DNA of 64,000 bases from Flavobacteriaceae bacterium GSB9 (GTDB lineage: Bacteria; Bacteroidota; Bacteroidia; Flavobacteriales; Flavobacteriaceae): contig CP062007.1 in NCBI GenBank assembly GCA_022749295.1, positions 372,001 to 436,000 of the forward strand, written 5' to 3'. Both the position numbers and the translations under genes were made by a program. The notes beneath the pieces are model-generated. The model ran no database searches, was not told the DNA's origin, and saw only the letters and a list, made by a program, of their open reading frames with translations. Below are positions 27,601 through 36,200 of the stretch, piece by piece (within the stretch, counting starts at the first letter, position 1; the number at the start of each line of letters is the position of its first letter).

Positions 27601-28105
27601 ATTTTTTCGCATTGGCACCACCGTAAAGCCATAATAAGACGATGTTTTTCGGTAAGTTATTCGTTTCAACTTTTAAAATTAAGGCTTCCTTTTTGGCATG
27701 AGCTACTACTTGCAGGCTAATGGAACCATTTTTTAGCATGGTATCTTTAATGTTGTAAATCATGGTGCCAGGGTTGTAAGTTGTAGAAATGGCATTGGCA
27801 ACCGATAACCATTTACTTTCATAGCCGTTTGATATCCCCAATTTTAAATTGCCACCCATGCCTTTTAAGTACAGTGCAAATTCGGGCAAATCACCAGTTT
27901 CAACCCTAAAACCTGTATTTGTTCCGTAAAGAGCCCTGTTAAATTTTCGAGTGCCATTTTCTAAGACAAAACTTTCACCTTTAGGAGTATAATGTACTTT
28001 TCTTTGTTCTTGTGTTCCCTGTTTGTCTTGAGCAAAGCAGCCTATTGAGCATATGAGTACTATTATGATACTTTGAATAATATTTAAATTTTTTAATGGG
28101 AGCAT
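24680..28105 (-). CDS. Large DUF4450-like six-hairpin glycosidase-like protein
   Basis: The start at 28105 gives MLPLKNLNIIQSIIIVLICSIGCFAQ, a clean signal peptide. The in-frame ATG at 28135 would overlap the upstream gene by 22 bp. The product is about 1141 residues. It has an N-terminal beta-rich part (~30-290), a central (alpha/alpha)6 barrel (~310-720: WRMHLNAWRGAYVAHPLGWHDR, DADDDGLYDAYATIWASDAL) and C-terminal beta-sandwiches (~740-1141). It resembles DUF4450 proteins from Bacteroidetes pectin loci; I assign that name tentatively. It is likely an exo-glycosidase on complex rhamnogalacturonan, with activity unknown. It is preceded at 8 bp by the CBM9-like/PKD gene, which suggests joint function. 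Confidence 0.6.
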   Translation of the reverse strand: MLPLKNLNIIQSIIIVLICSIGCFAQDKQGTQEQRKVHYTPKGESFVLENGTRKFNRALYGTNTGFRVETGDLPEFALYLKGMGGNLKLGISNGYESKWLSVANAISTTYNPGTMIYNIKDTMLKNGSISLQVVAHAKKEALILKVETNNLPKNIVLLWLYGGANAKKFHREGDIGADPESVFYLQSEYCINNEYSIDKTNFVLKFGSETNKQKTGNNRQIVGYFPKSSTKLVEASVDGSPIKISNRKAENHPALMGQIELGSENTFFWKIENEGQLARTSQKDIQTEFQQALEKTERLKDRVKLNTPDEYLNTLGGALAIAGDAIWESPAYLHGAVAWRMHLNAWRGAYVAHPLGWHDRAQTHFESYGNSQVLEPETGPVVLDSSRNFARQKEVLGTAMFSRGYISRRPNNNTIAHHYDMNSVFINQLLRGFQWTGDLKFMKKMWLVVKRHIAWEKRNFDADDDGLYDAYATIWASDALQYSGGGVAYSSAYNYSANLLAASIAKLLGENPEPFLKEAKLIKNAIKNHLWISDKGVFAEYKDLLGNQLLHENPGIWTIYHVLDEDIADEFQAYQALRYIDAEIPHIPVKAEGLPFDDLELISTSNWQPYTWSVNNVALAENLHTALAYWQGNRKEEAYKLWQSALIESMYLGASPGGFQQLSHYDAIRGELYRDFADPIGMAARSLVEGLFGIQPNSIDSTLYIEPGFPKKWNEAVLDIPDIKIDFQKSEKISKYSIYSKFKKKMKLQLDIDAEFDAIEFIKINGKHAVWKFDKNAIGNPKIIIESPYQKHYTIEIKWNGETLEHPKFQFDAQKNDERQFHISKAEIVQIYDPQNSFSVVNKTSKELIFKVDAENGNKTFFVQLHQGDMIWWQPIHLEVSKKEEASKFHNWDETFSEDTSFEKVDLQNIFNSKVTNIFKENYLSPRPTSPTLQLPTQGIGNWCYPYVKPEIDDSGLRKKAGQDNTILSPQNIPFETPSNENENNIAFVSMWDNFPKSISVPLSGKASHAFFMMAGSTNPMQSRFTNGEIVVNYTDGSYEVLELKNPENWWPIEQDYFIDGLAFTTGAPKPPRIYFKTGDITRTFSNFKPIKGFSDYGIEGGAGTLLDLSLNPEKNLKNMEIKAIANDVVIGLMSLTLKRD

Positions 28106-28113
28106 TTTTGAAT

Positions 28114-29220
28114 TTATTTTATGGCAACATCCCAAACCTTCGACAATTTTGAAGAGCCTTTGGGGCCTTTTATTTCTAAAATCACAACATATTTTCCTGC
28201 TTCATCATATCGATGCACAGGGTTTTGTTCGTTCGAAATAGTACCGTCTCCAAAATCCCAATGCCACGAATTGATTTCACCGCTTGATTCATCATTGAAG
28301 GCCACTATTCTGTTTTTAATGTTCAGAATTTCAAATGACCATCGGGCATCAATTTCCTTGGTGAATGCGCTTTCAATGGGCATTAATTTAAAAGGCAATA
28401 AATATGATGCGTTGCCGTACATGGTGTGTTCTTTTGAAAGGTTCCAAAAACCATTGTTTTCTTTTTTGTTGACATCGTCGTAATCAATAATAGCCCAACA
28501 AAGGCCAATGTTTTTGTTTTCTTCTAAAATGGATGTTATGGCTCTATCTGGACTGTTTCCTGCATAGTCAAAAGGTGTAATCCAGAATTCTAAAATGAGC
28601 TTACCACTTTCACCTGGTTTAAAATTGTAGTTATAGGCGGCATTGGCATACGGCAAATCCTTTATCCATGGTTGACTACCCCAAACCATAGTCCAATCTT
28701 TGTTCTTTGCAGGAGTGAAAATGTGATAGTTTTGTGCATGGACACCATGATATGAATAGAAGGCCTCCATAATGTTCAAACTTTTGTTGGGGTGAAAGCG
28801 GTCTATGAATGGTCCTCCAGACTGGTCGGCATCAATTACAACCTCAAAGGTGTCGTTATGTAAATCAGATTGCGAAAAATCCCAATAATCATCATAGGCT
28901 TCGTATAAAAAATAGATACGGTTTAGCCCTTTTACCCAACCTACTTTAACTTTTACATCCAAATTTTTTGGGTTTGCATTAGGCTGTTTTTTGCTATCGT
29001 CCCAAAGTTCATCCATTCCAATGGTATAGCTTTCGGGAACGATGTTCCAATCGTCTGTATTACCATTGATAGTTGGAATTTTGTCTGCTGGAAATTGAAA
29101 TACTTTAAAGCTTCGTGTTTCTTGCGCTTCAATTTTAAAATTGATTGTTAAGATGATTACAAAAAACAGGGCTTTTGGGAGATTCAGAAAAACTGTTTTT
29201 AAATTTTTTATGTATAACAT
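28114..29220 (-). CDS. Secreted CBM9-like and PKD domain protein
   Basis: This is a 368-residue exported protein. A signal segment ends at KIEAQE. Residues ~35-270 form a CBM9/DOMON-like beta-sandwich (INGNTDDWNIVP, IYFLYEAYDDYWDFS, DTFEVVIDADQSGG). The last ~90 residues are a PKD domain with the hallmark WHWDFGDGTISNEQNPVHRY. It has no obvious catalytic domain, so it is probably a carbohydrate-binding accessory. It is sandwiched between GH28 (9 bp) and the DUF4450-like gene (8 bp). Confidence 0.78.
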   Translation of the reverse strand: MLYIKNLKTVFLNLPKALFFVIILTINFKIEAQETRSFKVFQFPADKIPTINGNTDDWNIVPESYTIGMDELWDDSKKQPNANPKNLDVKVKVGWVKGLNRIYFLYEAYDDYWDFSQSDLHNDTFEVVIDADQSGGPFIDRFHPNKSLNIMEAFYSYHGVHAQNYHIFTPAKNKDWTMVWGSQPWIKDLPYANAAYNYNFKPGESGKLILEFWITPFDYAGNSPDRAITSILEENKNIGLCWAIIDYDDVNKKENNGFWNLSKEHTMYGNASYLLPFKLMPIESAFTKEIDARWSFEILNIKNRIVAFNDESSGEINSWHWDFGDGTISNEQNPVHRYDEAGKYVVILEIKGPKGSSKLSKVWDVAIK

Positions 29221-29229
29221 TTAGTGGAA

Positions 29230-30702
29230 TTAATTGTTGTTCTTGATATAGACCGTTTTAGGAAATTCAATTTTAGAAGTGTTTTTCAAAGCGACCTTAG
29301 AACTATCTTCTGCAATAATCTTTACATTGTTTAGTGACCAGTTGGCACTGTAATTTATTTGTCCTGCTTTTTTTGCTTCGATATAGACATTATTCAATGT
29401 AACATTTTCAACTATAGATTGTTCTAGACCACTAACGTTTATAGCGGTTTTTGCACCTTTTACATCAATGTTGTTGACCGTAATATTTCGAAATGTGGGG
29501 ATGCCTTTTTCAGGTTCCACTTTTTTGAGCATTTTTTTCCAATGAATTGGAATGTCTTCTTCGTTGAATTCTTCAGGTAATTGGGAATAACTGTAAGCTG
29601 GGTTCCAATTCATCCCTACTTTCATAAATACACCAACACTATCCATTTTAATGTTTTCCATATGAATATCTTCAACCGTTCCACCTCTGTTCATGGCTGA
29701 TTTTATATTCAGTCCATTCTTGGTGCCCATGCCTTTAATATTCGATACATAAACATGACGAATACTCCCAGCGGTTTCGCTGCCCAGAGTGAACAGTCCG
29801 GCGCCTTGTCGGGCAATACAATCTTTAATAACCACATATTCGGTTGGTTTGTTAACCCGCTGACCGTCCCAATCACGACCAGCTTTTAAACAGAAGTTGT
29901 CATCGTTACAATCTATATCGCAATTTTGAACTAAAATCCATTTTGATGAATCGATATCAATACCGTCGGTGCTTGGCCCGTGGCCACCAATGTTGTTCTT
30001 GATGGTTAACCCGTCAACAGTAATATATTCCGAATATAAAACTTGAACCGTCCAAAATCCAGCACGTTGAATGTTTAAGTTTTTCATAAATACATCTTTA
30101 GAATTTGAAATCAAAAAGGTTCTGGGGCGTTTGGCATCGTAATCCACAATCCAACGCAATCCTCGAGGTTCATAATCATTTTTGCGTAAATCCCAGTAGT
30201 AGTCCCAGAATACTTTGCCTTGCCCATCAACTATACCGTCACCATCAAGAATTACATTGTTCTGGTTTCTCACGTTAATCAATGCTGCTGGCCATTTTAT
30301 TTCGATACCTGCAATTCGGGTGTCTATTTCTTTATAATCTTCAATATTTTCACTCCCTAATATTTTCACACCTTTAGGCACTTCAAATTTTATATTGCTT
30401 TTAATGAAAATGGATCCTGTTAAGTAGTCTCCTGGTTTAAAAGTAACCGTTCCGCCACCATTTTTAGCACAAACATCAATGGTTTTTTGTATTGCTTCAG
30501 TATTTAAAGTCGTTCCGTTATTAAAAGCACCAAAATCGTTTACGTAATAAGTTTTGTTAATAATTTCAAAGTTTTTAGCGCCCACTTTTTCTGTCCAATC
30601 GGGTTTTTGTTGGCCGTTAGTTGGAGTTGAGTTCATTTGTTGTTTGCATGCCATAAAACTTAAGCAAATAGCACAAAATAAAAGACTTTTGAATTTTTTC
30701 AT
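29230..30702 (-). CDS. GH28 polygalacturonase-family lipoprotein
   Basis: The start at 30702 gives a lipoprotein signal with Cys19 (MKKFKSLLFCAICLSFMACK); the upstream in-frame ATG at 30762 overlaps a candidate operator and promoter. The product is 490 residues. The right-handed beta-helix carries the GH28 acids: Asp in STDGIDIDSS, the Asp pair in CNDDNFCLKAGRD, then LFTLGSETAGSI and NGLNIKSA. It hydrolyses alpha-1,4-galacturonosyl or related rhamnogalacturonan bonds, probably exo-acting on oligosaccharides at the cell envelope. It is the first gene of a five-gene - strand operon divergent from the GntR regulator. Confidence 0.9.
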   Translation of the reverse strand: MKKFKSLLFCAICLSFMACKQQMNSTPTNGQQKPDWTEKVGAKNFEIINKTYYVNDFGAFNNGTTLNTEAIQKTIDVCAKNGGGTVTFKPGDYLTGSIFIKSNIKFEVPKGVKILGSENIEDYKEIDTRIAGIEIKWPAALINVRNQNNVILDGDGIVDGQGKVFWDYYWDLRKNDYEPRGLRWIVDYDAKRPRTFLISNSKDVFMKNLNIQRAGFWTVQVLYSEYITVDGLTIKNNIGGHGPSTDGIDIDSSKWILVQNCDIDCNDDNFCLKAGRDWDGQRVNKPTEYVVIKDCIARQGAGLFTLGSETAGSIRHVYVSNIKGMGTKNGLNIKSAMNRGGTVEDIHMENIKMDSVGVFMKVGMNWNPAYSYSQLPEEFNEEDIPIHWKKMLKKVEPEKGIPTFRNITVNNIDVKGAKTAINVSGLEQSIVENVTLNNVYIEAKKAGQINYSANWSLNNVKIIAEDSSKVALKNTSKIEFPKTVYIKNNN

Positions 30703-30722
30703 GATTGAGTTTTGATAAAAAG

Positions 30723-30770
30723 TAAAATTATGATAAAAGAAAAATATCTGTGTCCTGTACAATCATGTTG
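30723..30770 (-). promoter_or_regulatory. Promoter and CAGGA-box of the GH28 operon
   Basis: Read on the - strand, CATGATTGTACAGGACACAG starts near 30766 and includes the CAGGA box (30757-30753). Exactly 27 bp downstream of its C lies TAATTTTA (30730-30723), a near match to the -7 consensus. The GH28 start follows after about 20 nt. The same box and spacing recur at two other promoters in this window. Confidence 0.55.
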
Positions 30771-30874
30771 GCAAAATATTTAAAAAACCTAAGTTTCATG
30801 CTCCTTTTCTGAAGTTATTGTTGTTTTTTTGCTATATTCACTTAACTAAAACTAATTACATTCTTTTCAATTAT

Positions 30875-31921
30875 ATGTCTCAATCAATTGAAATTAAAAT
30901 CAATGAGTCATCACGTGTCCCAAAGTATAAGCAAATTGTAGATTCTATAGTACATGATATATCTAAGGGAAAATTAAAAGTTGGCGAAAAAATACCTTCA
31001 ATAAACGAATTAAGCGAGTCTTGCTACTTATCGAGAGATACTGTAGAAAAGGCTTATAAATTGCTTAAAGAGCAGAAAGCCATCGTTTCGGTTAAGGGTA
31101 AAGGCTATTATATAACCAAAACAGATTTAATATCGAAAATAAATGTTTTTTTTATGGTTAATAAGCTTAGCTCATACAAAATGATGATTTTCAATTCTTT
31201 TGTAAAAGAACTGGGTATTAACGCTCACGTCACATTATCGGTTTATCACTGCGAAGAATCTATTTTTATTAAAACCTTGGAAAGAAACCTAGGTGCTTTT
31301 GATTATTATGTGATAATGCCCCATTTTAAGTCTGAAGATTCCAATCATGTCAGTACAACCATAAGCGTAAAAGAAACAATTCAAAAAATATCGAACGATA
31401 GGTTGATAATTTTGGATAACCAAAAGATAGAAATTGAAGGCGAATATGGTGCGGTTTTTCAGGATTTTAAGGAGGACATCTATCAAGCTTTAACCGAAGG
31501 CTTGAATAATCTCAAAAAATACGACAAGCTTGTTTTAGTTTATCCATCAAAAACAGTTTACCCATATCCCAAGAGAATTGTACAGGGATTTATGAAGTTT
31601 TGCTCGAAAAATAATTTTGATTTTGAGATTTTAGATGAGATTTATGACGATATGGAGCTAGATAGTAAAGATGTATACATTGTAATTGAAGAGAACGATC
31701 TAGTTAACTTGGTAAGGCAGGTACGGAAGAAAAGTTTGATAATGGGAAAAGATGTAGGAATCATCTCTTATAACGACACGCCATTAAAGGACCTTTTGGG
31801 AATTAACGTTGTAAGTACGCACTTTAAGGCTATGGGTGAAACAGCTGCTTATTTAGTGCTTAACAACAAAAAGGAAAAAGTAAAAAATGTATTTGAATAC
31901 ATAGAACGCAATTCAGTTTAA
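30875..31921 (+). CDS. GntR-type regulator with LacI-like sensor domain
   Basis: The start at 30875 (MSQSIEIKINESSRVP) is preferred; an upstream in-frame ATG at 30818 adds a non-family extension. The product is 348 residues. Residues ~15-80 form a GntR winged helix (PKYKQIVDSIVHDISKGKLKVGEKIPSINELSE, cut here for length) with SRDTVEKAYKLL and VKGKGYYI. The remaining ~260 residues look like a periplasmic-binding-protein/LacI-type sensor. In Bacteroides, FucR (regulator of L-fucose use) is also of GntR type. It lies between GH28 (divergent) and CE12/GH2 (same strand), so it is the best candidate for local control; the ligand is unknown. Confidence 0.85.
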   Translation: MSQSIEIKINESSRVPKYKQIVDSIVHDISKGKLKVGEKIPSINELSESCYLSRDTVEKAYKLLKEQKAIVSVKGKGYYITKTDLISKINVFFMVNKLSSYKMMIFNSFVKELGINAHVTLSVYHCEESIFIKTLERNLGAFDYYVIMPHFKSEDSNHVSTTISVKETIQKISNDRLIILDNQKIEIEGEYGAVFQDFKEDIYQALTEGLNNLKKYDKLVLVYPSKTVYPYPKRIVQGFMKFCSKNNFDFEILDEIYDDMELDSKDVYIVIEENDLVNLVRQVRKKSLIMGKDVGIISYNDTPLKDLLGINVVSTHFKAMGETAAYLVLNNKKEKVKNVFEYIERNSV

Positions 31922-31953
31922 AAACGCTCTTATGAAAAAAATAAATAGGATTC

Positions 31954-31997
31954 ATCATAGTACAGGATGGATTTTTTTTATTTTGAAGATATTTTGG
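31954..31997 (+). promoter_or_regulatory. Promoter and CAGGATGG-box before the CE12 gene
   Basis: CATCATAGTACAGGATGG spans 31953-31970, with the CAGG cytosine at 31963. Exactly 27 bp downstream is TATTTTGG (31990-31997), one base off TAnnTTTG. The CE12 start is at 32012, so the leader would be very short. The 15-bp core matches the reverse-strand site in front of GH28 at nearly every position (CAT.AT.GTACAGGA). Confidence 0.55.
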
Positions 31998-32011
31998 TCA
32001 AAAATTAATTC

Positions 32012-33310
32012 ATGACGCTAGTTAACAAACCTGTTTTGCTTTTTCTCTGTGCTATGTTGTATTGTACTGTTTATGCCCAAGAGAAGAGCTTTTATTTTGG
32101 AAAAAATATTAAGAATAATTCGGGAATTGTAATAAACAGCCCTTCGATTTACAGTGAAGATGTAGGCTATGGTTTTGACTTAGCCTCTGAAAACAACTTG
32201 AAGTTGAAGAAACATTGTTTTTCGAGTAAAAATTCATCCTTATATTTTTCAGTAAAAGTACCCGAAGGAAATTACAGGGTGGAGCTGGTTTTGGGAGGAA
32301 GTAAGTGTTCAAATACAACCGTTAAAGCAGAGTCTAGGCGGTTAATGTTAAAGGAAAAGGAACTAGGAAAGCATGAAGAAGCATACTATTCCTTTGTTGT
32401 AAACGTAAGGTCTCCAAAAATTAGCGAATCGTCGTATATAAAAATAAAAGATAGAGATAAAGACCAATTAAATTGGGACAACAAACTTACCTTGGAATTT
32501 CTTGGAAATCCGGCCGTAAGGCATATAAAAATATCACCAGCAAATAATGTAAAAACGTTTTTTCTTGCCGGAGATTCTACAGTAACCGATCAGGATGTAG
32601 AACCGTGGGCATCCTGGGGGCAGTTTTTTACAAATTACCTGAACGATCAGGTTGTTGTGGCAAATTATGCCGAGTCGGGCTCGTCTTTAAGTGCTTTTAA
32701 GGGGGGTAAGCGTTTAGAAAAAATATTATCTTTAATGAAAAAGGGCGATTATGTGTTTATAGAATTTGCCCATAACGATGAAAAACGAAAAGGTGAAGGC
32801 ATTGGGGCATGGCAGTCTTACTCGCAACTTTTAAAAGAGTATATTAGTGAGGTTAGAAACCGCGGTGGTAACCCCATCTTGGTAACCCCAACACAAAGAA
32901 GGGCTTTTAACAAAAATGGAACTTTAAAGCCTACCCATGGCGATTATCCTTTGGCAATGCGAAAAGTGGCCGAAGATAAAAACGTTCCTTTAATTGATGT
33001 TACAAAAATGACCACTCAGATGTACGAATCTTGGGGGGTTGAACCTTCAAGAAAAGCGTTTGTGCAATATCCTGCCAATACATTTCCAGGTCAGCCCAAA
33101 CCTTTGAACGATAACACCCATTTTAATAGTTTTGGAGCCAATGAAATAGCCAAAAGTGTAGTGCAAGGTGTAAAGGATTTGAATTTAGAAATTGTAAAAT
33201 ATTTACGTGCCAATATTCCAAATTACAATCCGCAAAACCCCGATGATTTTAGCAATTGGACTTTGCCTATGAGCTCAAGATTTAAAATAGAAACACCAGA
33301 AGGAAATTAA
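32012..33310 (+). CDS. Rhamnogalacturonan acetylesterase-like SGNH esterase (CE12)
   Basis: This is a 432-residue exported esterase (signal peptide ending VYAQ). Residues ~25-180 form an N-terminal galactose-binding-like beta domain. The SGNH domain follows: GDST (block I, ~residue 187), ESGSS (II), FAHND (III) and DNTHFNSFGA with the catalytic Asp-His (V). It is expected to remove acetyl groups from rhamnogalacturonan so that lyases and hydrolases can act. It lies 8 bp before the GH2 gene. Confidence 0.85.
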   Translation: MTLVNKPVLLFLCAMLYCTVYAQEKSFYFGKNIKNNSGIVINSPSIYSEDVGYGFDLASENNLKLKKHCFSSKNSSLYFSVKVPEGNYRVELVLGGSKCSNTTVKAESRRLMLKEKELGKHEEAYYSFVVNVRSPKISESSYIKIKDRDKDQLNWDNKLTLEFLGNPAVRHIKISPANNVKTFFLAGDSTVTDQDVEPWASWGQFFTNYLNDQVVVANYAESGSSLSAFKGGKRLEKILSLMKKGDYVFIEFAHNDEKRKGEGIGAWQSYSQLLKEYISEVRNRGGNPILVTPTQRRAFNKNGTLKPTHGDYPLAMRKVAEDKNVPLIDVTKMTTQMYESWGVEPSRKAFVQYPANTFPGQPKPLNDNTHFNSFGANEIAKSVVQGVKDLNLEIVKYLRANIPNYNPQNPDDFSNWTLPMSSRFKIETPEGN

Positions 33311-33318
33311 ATATAAAT

Positions 33319-36180
33319 ATGACTAGACTAAACGAAAAACTTAAGGCACTATTCTTTCTTTTTATTACTTTGAATAGTTTTAGTGTGATTTCACAAGAAA
33401 CTGAAAAAATATTCCTTTCTGGAAAAGATTTTAAAAATCCCGTTAAGTGGGAGTTTATGTGTAGCGGTGGTCGTAACAGTAATACTTGGACCACCATAAA
33501 TGTACCCTCTAACTGGGAATTGGAAGGTTTTGGTGAATACACCTATGGGCGTTGGTATAAAGAACTGGACCAAAAAGAACCGAGTAAGGAAGAAGGGTTT
33601 TATAAATATAAGTTTAATGTTCCGTTAGGTTACAATGGCAAAAACTTAAAAATTGTTTTTGGTGGAGCCATGACCGATACTGAAGTGAAAATAAACGGAA
33701 AACTTGCAGGAGAAATTCATCAAGGTGGATTTTATGAGTTTGAGTATGACATTAGTGACCTTTTAAAGTACGGTTCAGAAAATATCTTAGAGGTACATGT
33801 ATCAAAACACTCTGCAAACAATTCGGTTAATAATGCAGAGCGGAAAACCGATTGGTGGTTGTTTGGTGGAATATATCGCCCTGTTTGGTTAGAGGTTTCG
33901 CCCAAAACATATATAGACCATGTTGCGGTTGATGCCAAAATGGATGGTTCGTTAAGAGCTGATTTAAACCTAGTAAACATACTGAAAAACACCACTATTG
34001 AAGCTAGTATCTCACCAATAGGAAGCGATCAAAAATTTGAGACTTTCATTTTTAACCTAAAAGAAAATGAAATTTTTCAAACTTTAAACGCACAATGGAA
34101 AGGCGTAAAACCATGGAGTCCAGAATCTCCTAATTTATACACATTAACCTTGTCCTTAAAACAGAATGGAGATGTTTTGCATACAAGTAAAACAAAGATA
34201 GGTTTCAGGACACTTGAATTCTTGAAAAAAGACGGTATTTATGTGAATGGCAAAAAAATATTGATGAAAGGCATAAATCGCCATACCATTTGGCCAGAGT
34301 CGGGAAGAAGCACCGATAAAGACATTAGTGTTTTAGATGTCAATCTATTGAAGGATATGAATATGAACGCGGTGCGTTTTCATTATCCTCCAGACGACCA
34401 TTTTTTGGAAGTTTGCGATTCCCTTGGTCTTTTTGTTTTAAACGAGGTTGCAGGGTGGCAAAACGGATACGACACAAAAACAGGAACAAAACTTATAAAA
34501 GAAACTGTTAAAAGAGATGTCAATCATCCATCGGTTATTATTTGGGATCATGGCAATGAAGGCGGCTGGAATTATGAGATAGACCATGTATTTCATATTT
34601 ACGACCCACAAAAACGTATAGTTATTCATCCGTGGGCCGATTTTAACGGCTGGGACACACATCACTACCCAACCTACTTAACGGGCATGCACCGTTTTAA
34701 CAACGGTGAAAGCGTATTTTTTCCTACAGAAACCATGCACGGTACCTACGATAACGGGATTGGAGCAGGATTGGAAGACTTTTGGAAGCGCTATAAACAA
34801 AGTCCGTTGTTCGCCGGTTCATTTCTTTGGGCCATGTTGGATGAGGCCGTATTAAGAACCGATTGGACAGGGGAGCAAAAATACGACTCTAAAGGTAATC
34901 TGGCTGCTGATGGCGTTTTGGGACCTCACAGAGAAAAAGAAGGCAGCTTTTATACCGTAAAAGAAGTTTGGTCGCCCATTCAGTTTCAGCCAAAAATGAT
35001 TACTTCCAAATTTGATGGTTCGTTTTTAATTACTAACGAATACATTTATACGAATCTTAATGAATGTAAGTTGGAGTATAGAGTTTTACAATCTCCGGAA
35101 AATGCGATTTATTCAGAAGGAAATGCTAATATTATTGCGGGAAACTTTATTGATGTTAAAAGTGTAGAACCAGGGGAAACCAGAAAAATAAATTTTGATT
35201 TACCAGGTAATTTTTTTGAAGGTGATTGGTTGGAAATTACGGCGCATGATAAATATGGTAGAGAAATCTACACATGGTCATGGCCAATTCACAGGGCACC
35301 GTATTACGCCAATAAATTCATTTCCAAAGCTAAATCGAGAAAATCGGCCAAAGCTTCAAAAGCAGACACAGAGGTTTTATTAGAATCCGAGTTGGTTTCT
35401 GTTAAGTTAAATACATCCACAGGTGAGATTGTTAACATAGAAAACAAAAACGGCAATGTACCTTTTGTAAATGGTCCAAAGCCTATAGGTATGAAAGCAG
35501 AAGTGGAATCGGTTTTTGTTAAAAATACTGACGATGCGGCGATTTGCATTATAAAGTATGTAGGTGGTATTGATACGGCAACGTGGACTTTATTTAGTGA
35601 TGGAAGATTAAAACTAGAATTGATTTTATTAAAAAATGCTGGAAGGAATAGTGGTTTCGATGGCGCCTTTTTTGAAGGAGCTATTAATAAATTTGGAATA
35701 ACTTTTGATTTTCCTGAAGAGGGGGTTGAAGGCTTAAAATGGTTTGGTAATGGGCCTTACCATGTTTGGAAAAATAGAATAAAGGGTACAACGCTAGGTC
35801 TTTGGGAGAAAGATTACAACAATACCATTACAGGTGAAAGTTTTGAAAATCTAGTTTATCCTGAGTTTAAAGGGTATCACGCCAATTTTATTGCAGGCAA
35901 CTTAAAAACAAAGCATGGTGATTTTAAATTTTTCAGTGAAAACGATAAGTTGTTTTTAAGGTTATTTACACCCGATTTGCCAAAAAATGCGGTATCCAAA
36001 ACCTTTCCACAACCGCGTTTCCCCGAAGGTAACCTTTCGTTTATGTACGAAATACCAGCTATGCGAGCATTTAAACCTTTAGAGCACCAAGGTCCAGAAA
36101 GTCAGCCTACCAATATTAGAATAAAAAATGGAGACGACGGCATACCTATGACGCTCTGGTTCGATTTTAGAAACAACTAA
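33319..36180 (+). CDS. GH2 beta-galactosidase-family glycosidase
   Basis: This is a 953-residue exported GH2 enzyme. The signal peptide ends near SVISQE. It has a jelly-roll sugar-binding domain (NVPSNWELEGFG, YGRWYKELD), an Ig-like domain, a TIM barrel (~300-590) and a C-terminal beta-galactosidase small-chain-like domain (ENKNGNVPFVNGPKPI, WFGNGPYHVW). The acid/base is Glu414 in DHGNEGGWN and the nucleophile candidate is Glu471 in FPTETMHG. The natural target is probably galactose (or another beta-linked sugar) on rhamnogalacturonan side chains. It sits between two esterase genes. Confidence 0.85.
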   Translation: MTRLNEKLKALFFLFITLNSFSVISQETEKIFLSGKDFKNPVKWEFMCSGGRNSNTWTTINVPSNWELEGFGEYTYGRWYKELDQKEPSKEEGFYKYKFNVPLGYNGKNLKIVFGGAMTDTEVKINGKLAGEIHQGGFYEFEYDISDLLKYGSENILEVHVSKHSANNSVNNAERKTDWWLFGGIYRPVWLEVSPKTYIDHVAVDAKMDGSLRADLNLVNILKNTTIEASISPIGSDQKFETFIFNLKENEIFQTLNAQWKGVKPWSPESPNLYTLTLSLKQNGDVLHTSKTKIGFRTLEFLKKDGIYVNGKKILMKGINRHTIWPESGRSTDKDISVLDVNLLKDMNMNAVRFHYPPDDHFLEVCDSLGLFVLNEVAGWQNGYDTKTGTKLIKETVKRDVNHPSVIIWDHGNEGGWNYEIDHVFHIYDPQKRIVIHPWADFNGWDTHHYPTYLTGMHRFNNGESVFFPTETMHGTYDNGIGAGLEDFWKRYKQSPLFAGSFLWAMLDEAVLRTDWTGEQKYDSKGNLAADGVLGPHREKEGSFYTVKEVWSPIQFQPKMITSKFDGSFLITNEYIYTNLNECKLEYRVLQSPENAIYSEGNANIIAGNFIDVKSVEPGETRKINFDLPGNFFEGDWLEITAHDKYGREIYTWSWPIHRAPYYANKFISKAKSRKSAKASKADTEVLLESELVSVKLNTSTGEIVNIENKNGNVPFVNGPKPIGMKAEVESVFVKNTDDAAICIIKYVGGIDTATWTLFSDGRLKLELILLKNAGRNSGFDGAFFEGAINKFGITFDFPEEGVEGLKWFGNGPYHVWKNRIKGTTLGLWEKDYNNTITGESFENLVYPEFKGYHANFIAGNLKTKHGDFKFFSENDKLFLRLFTPDLPKNAVSKTFPQPRFPEGNLSFMYEIPAMRAFKPLEHQGPESQPTNIRIKNGDDGIPMTLWFDFRNN

Positions 36181-36200
36181 ATACAACTAAATAAATTTTC

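Noticed and set aside
31932-32015. 27-codon reading frame (MKKINRIHHSTG...) overlapping the CE12 start
   Set aside because: It contains the candidate operator and -7 element, so it would not be transcribed from that promoter; its length and composition are no better than chance in AT-rich DNA.
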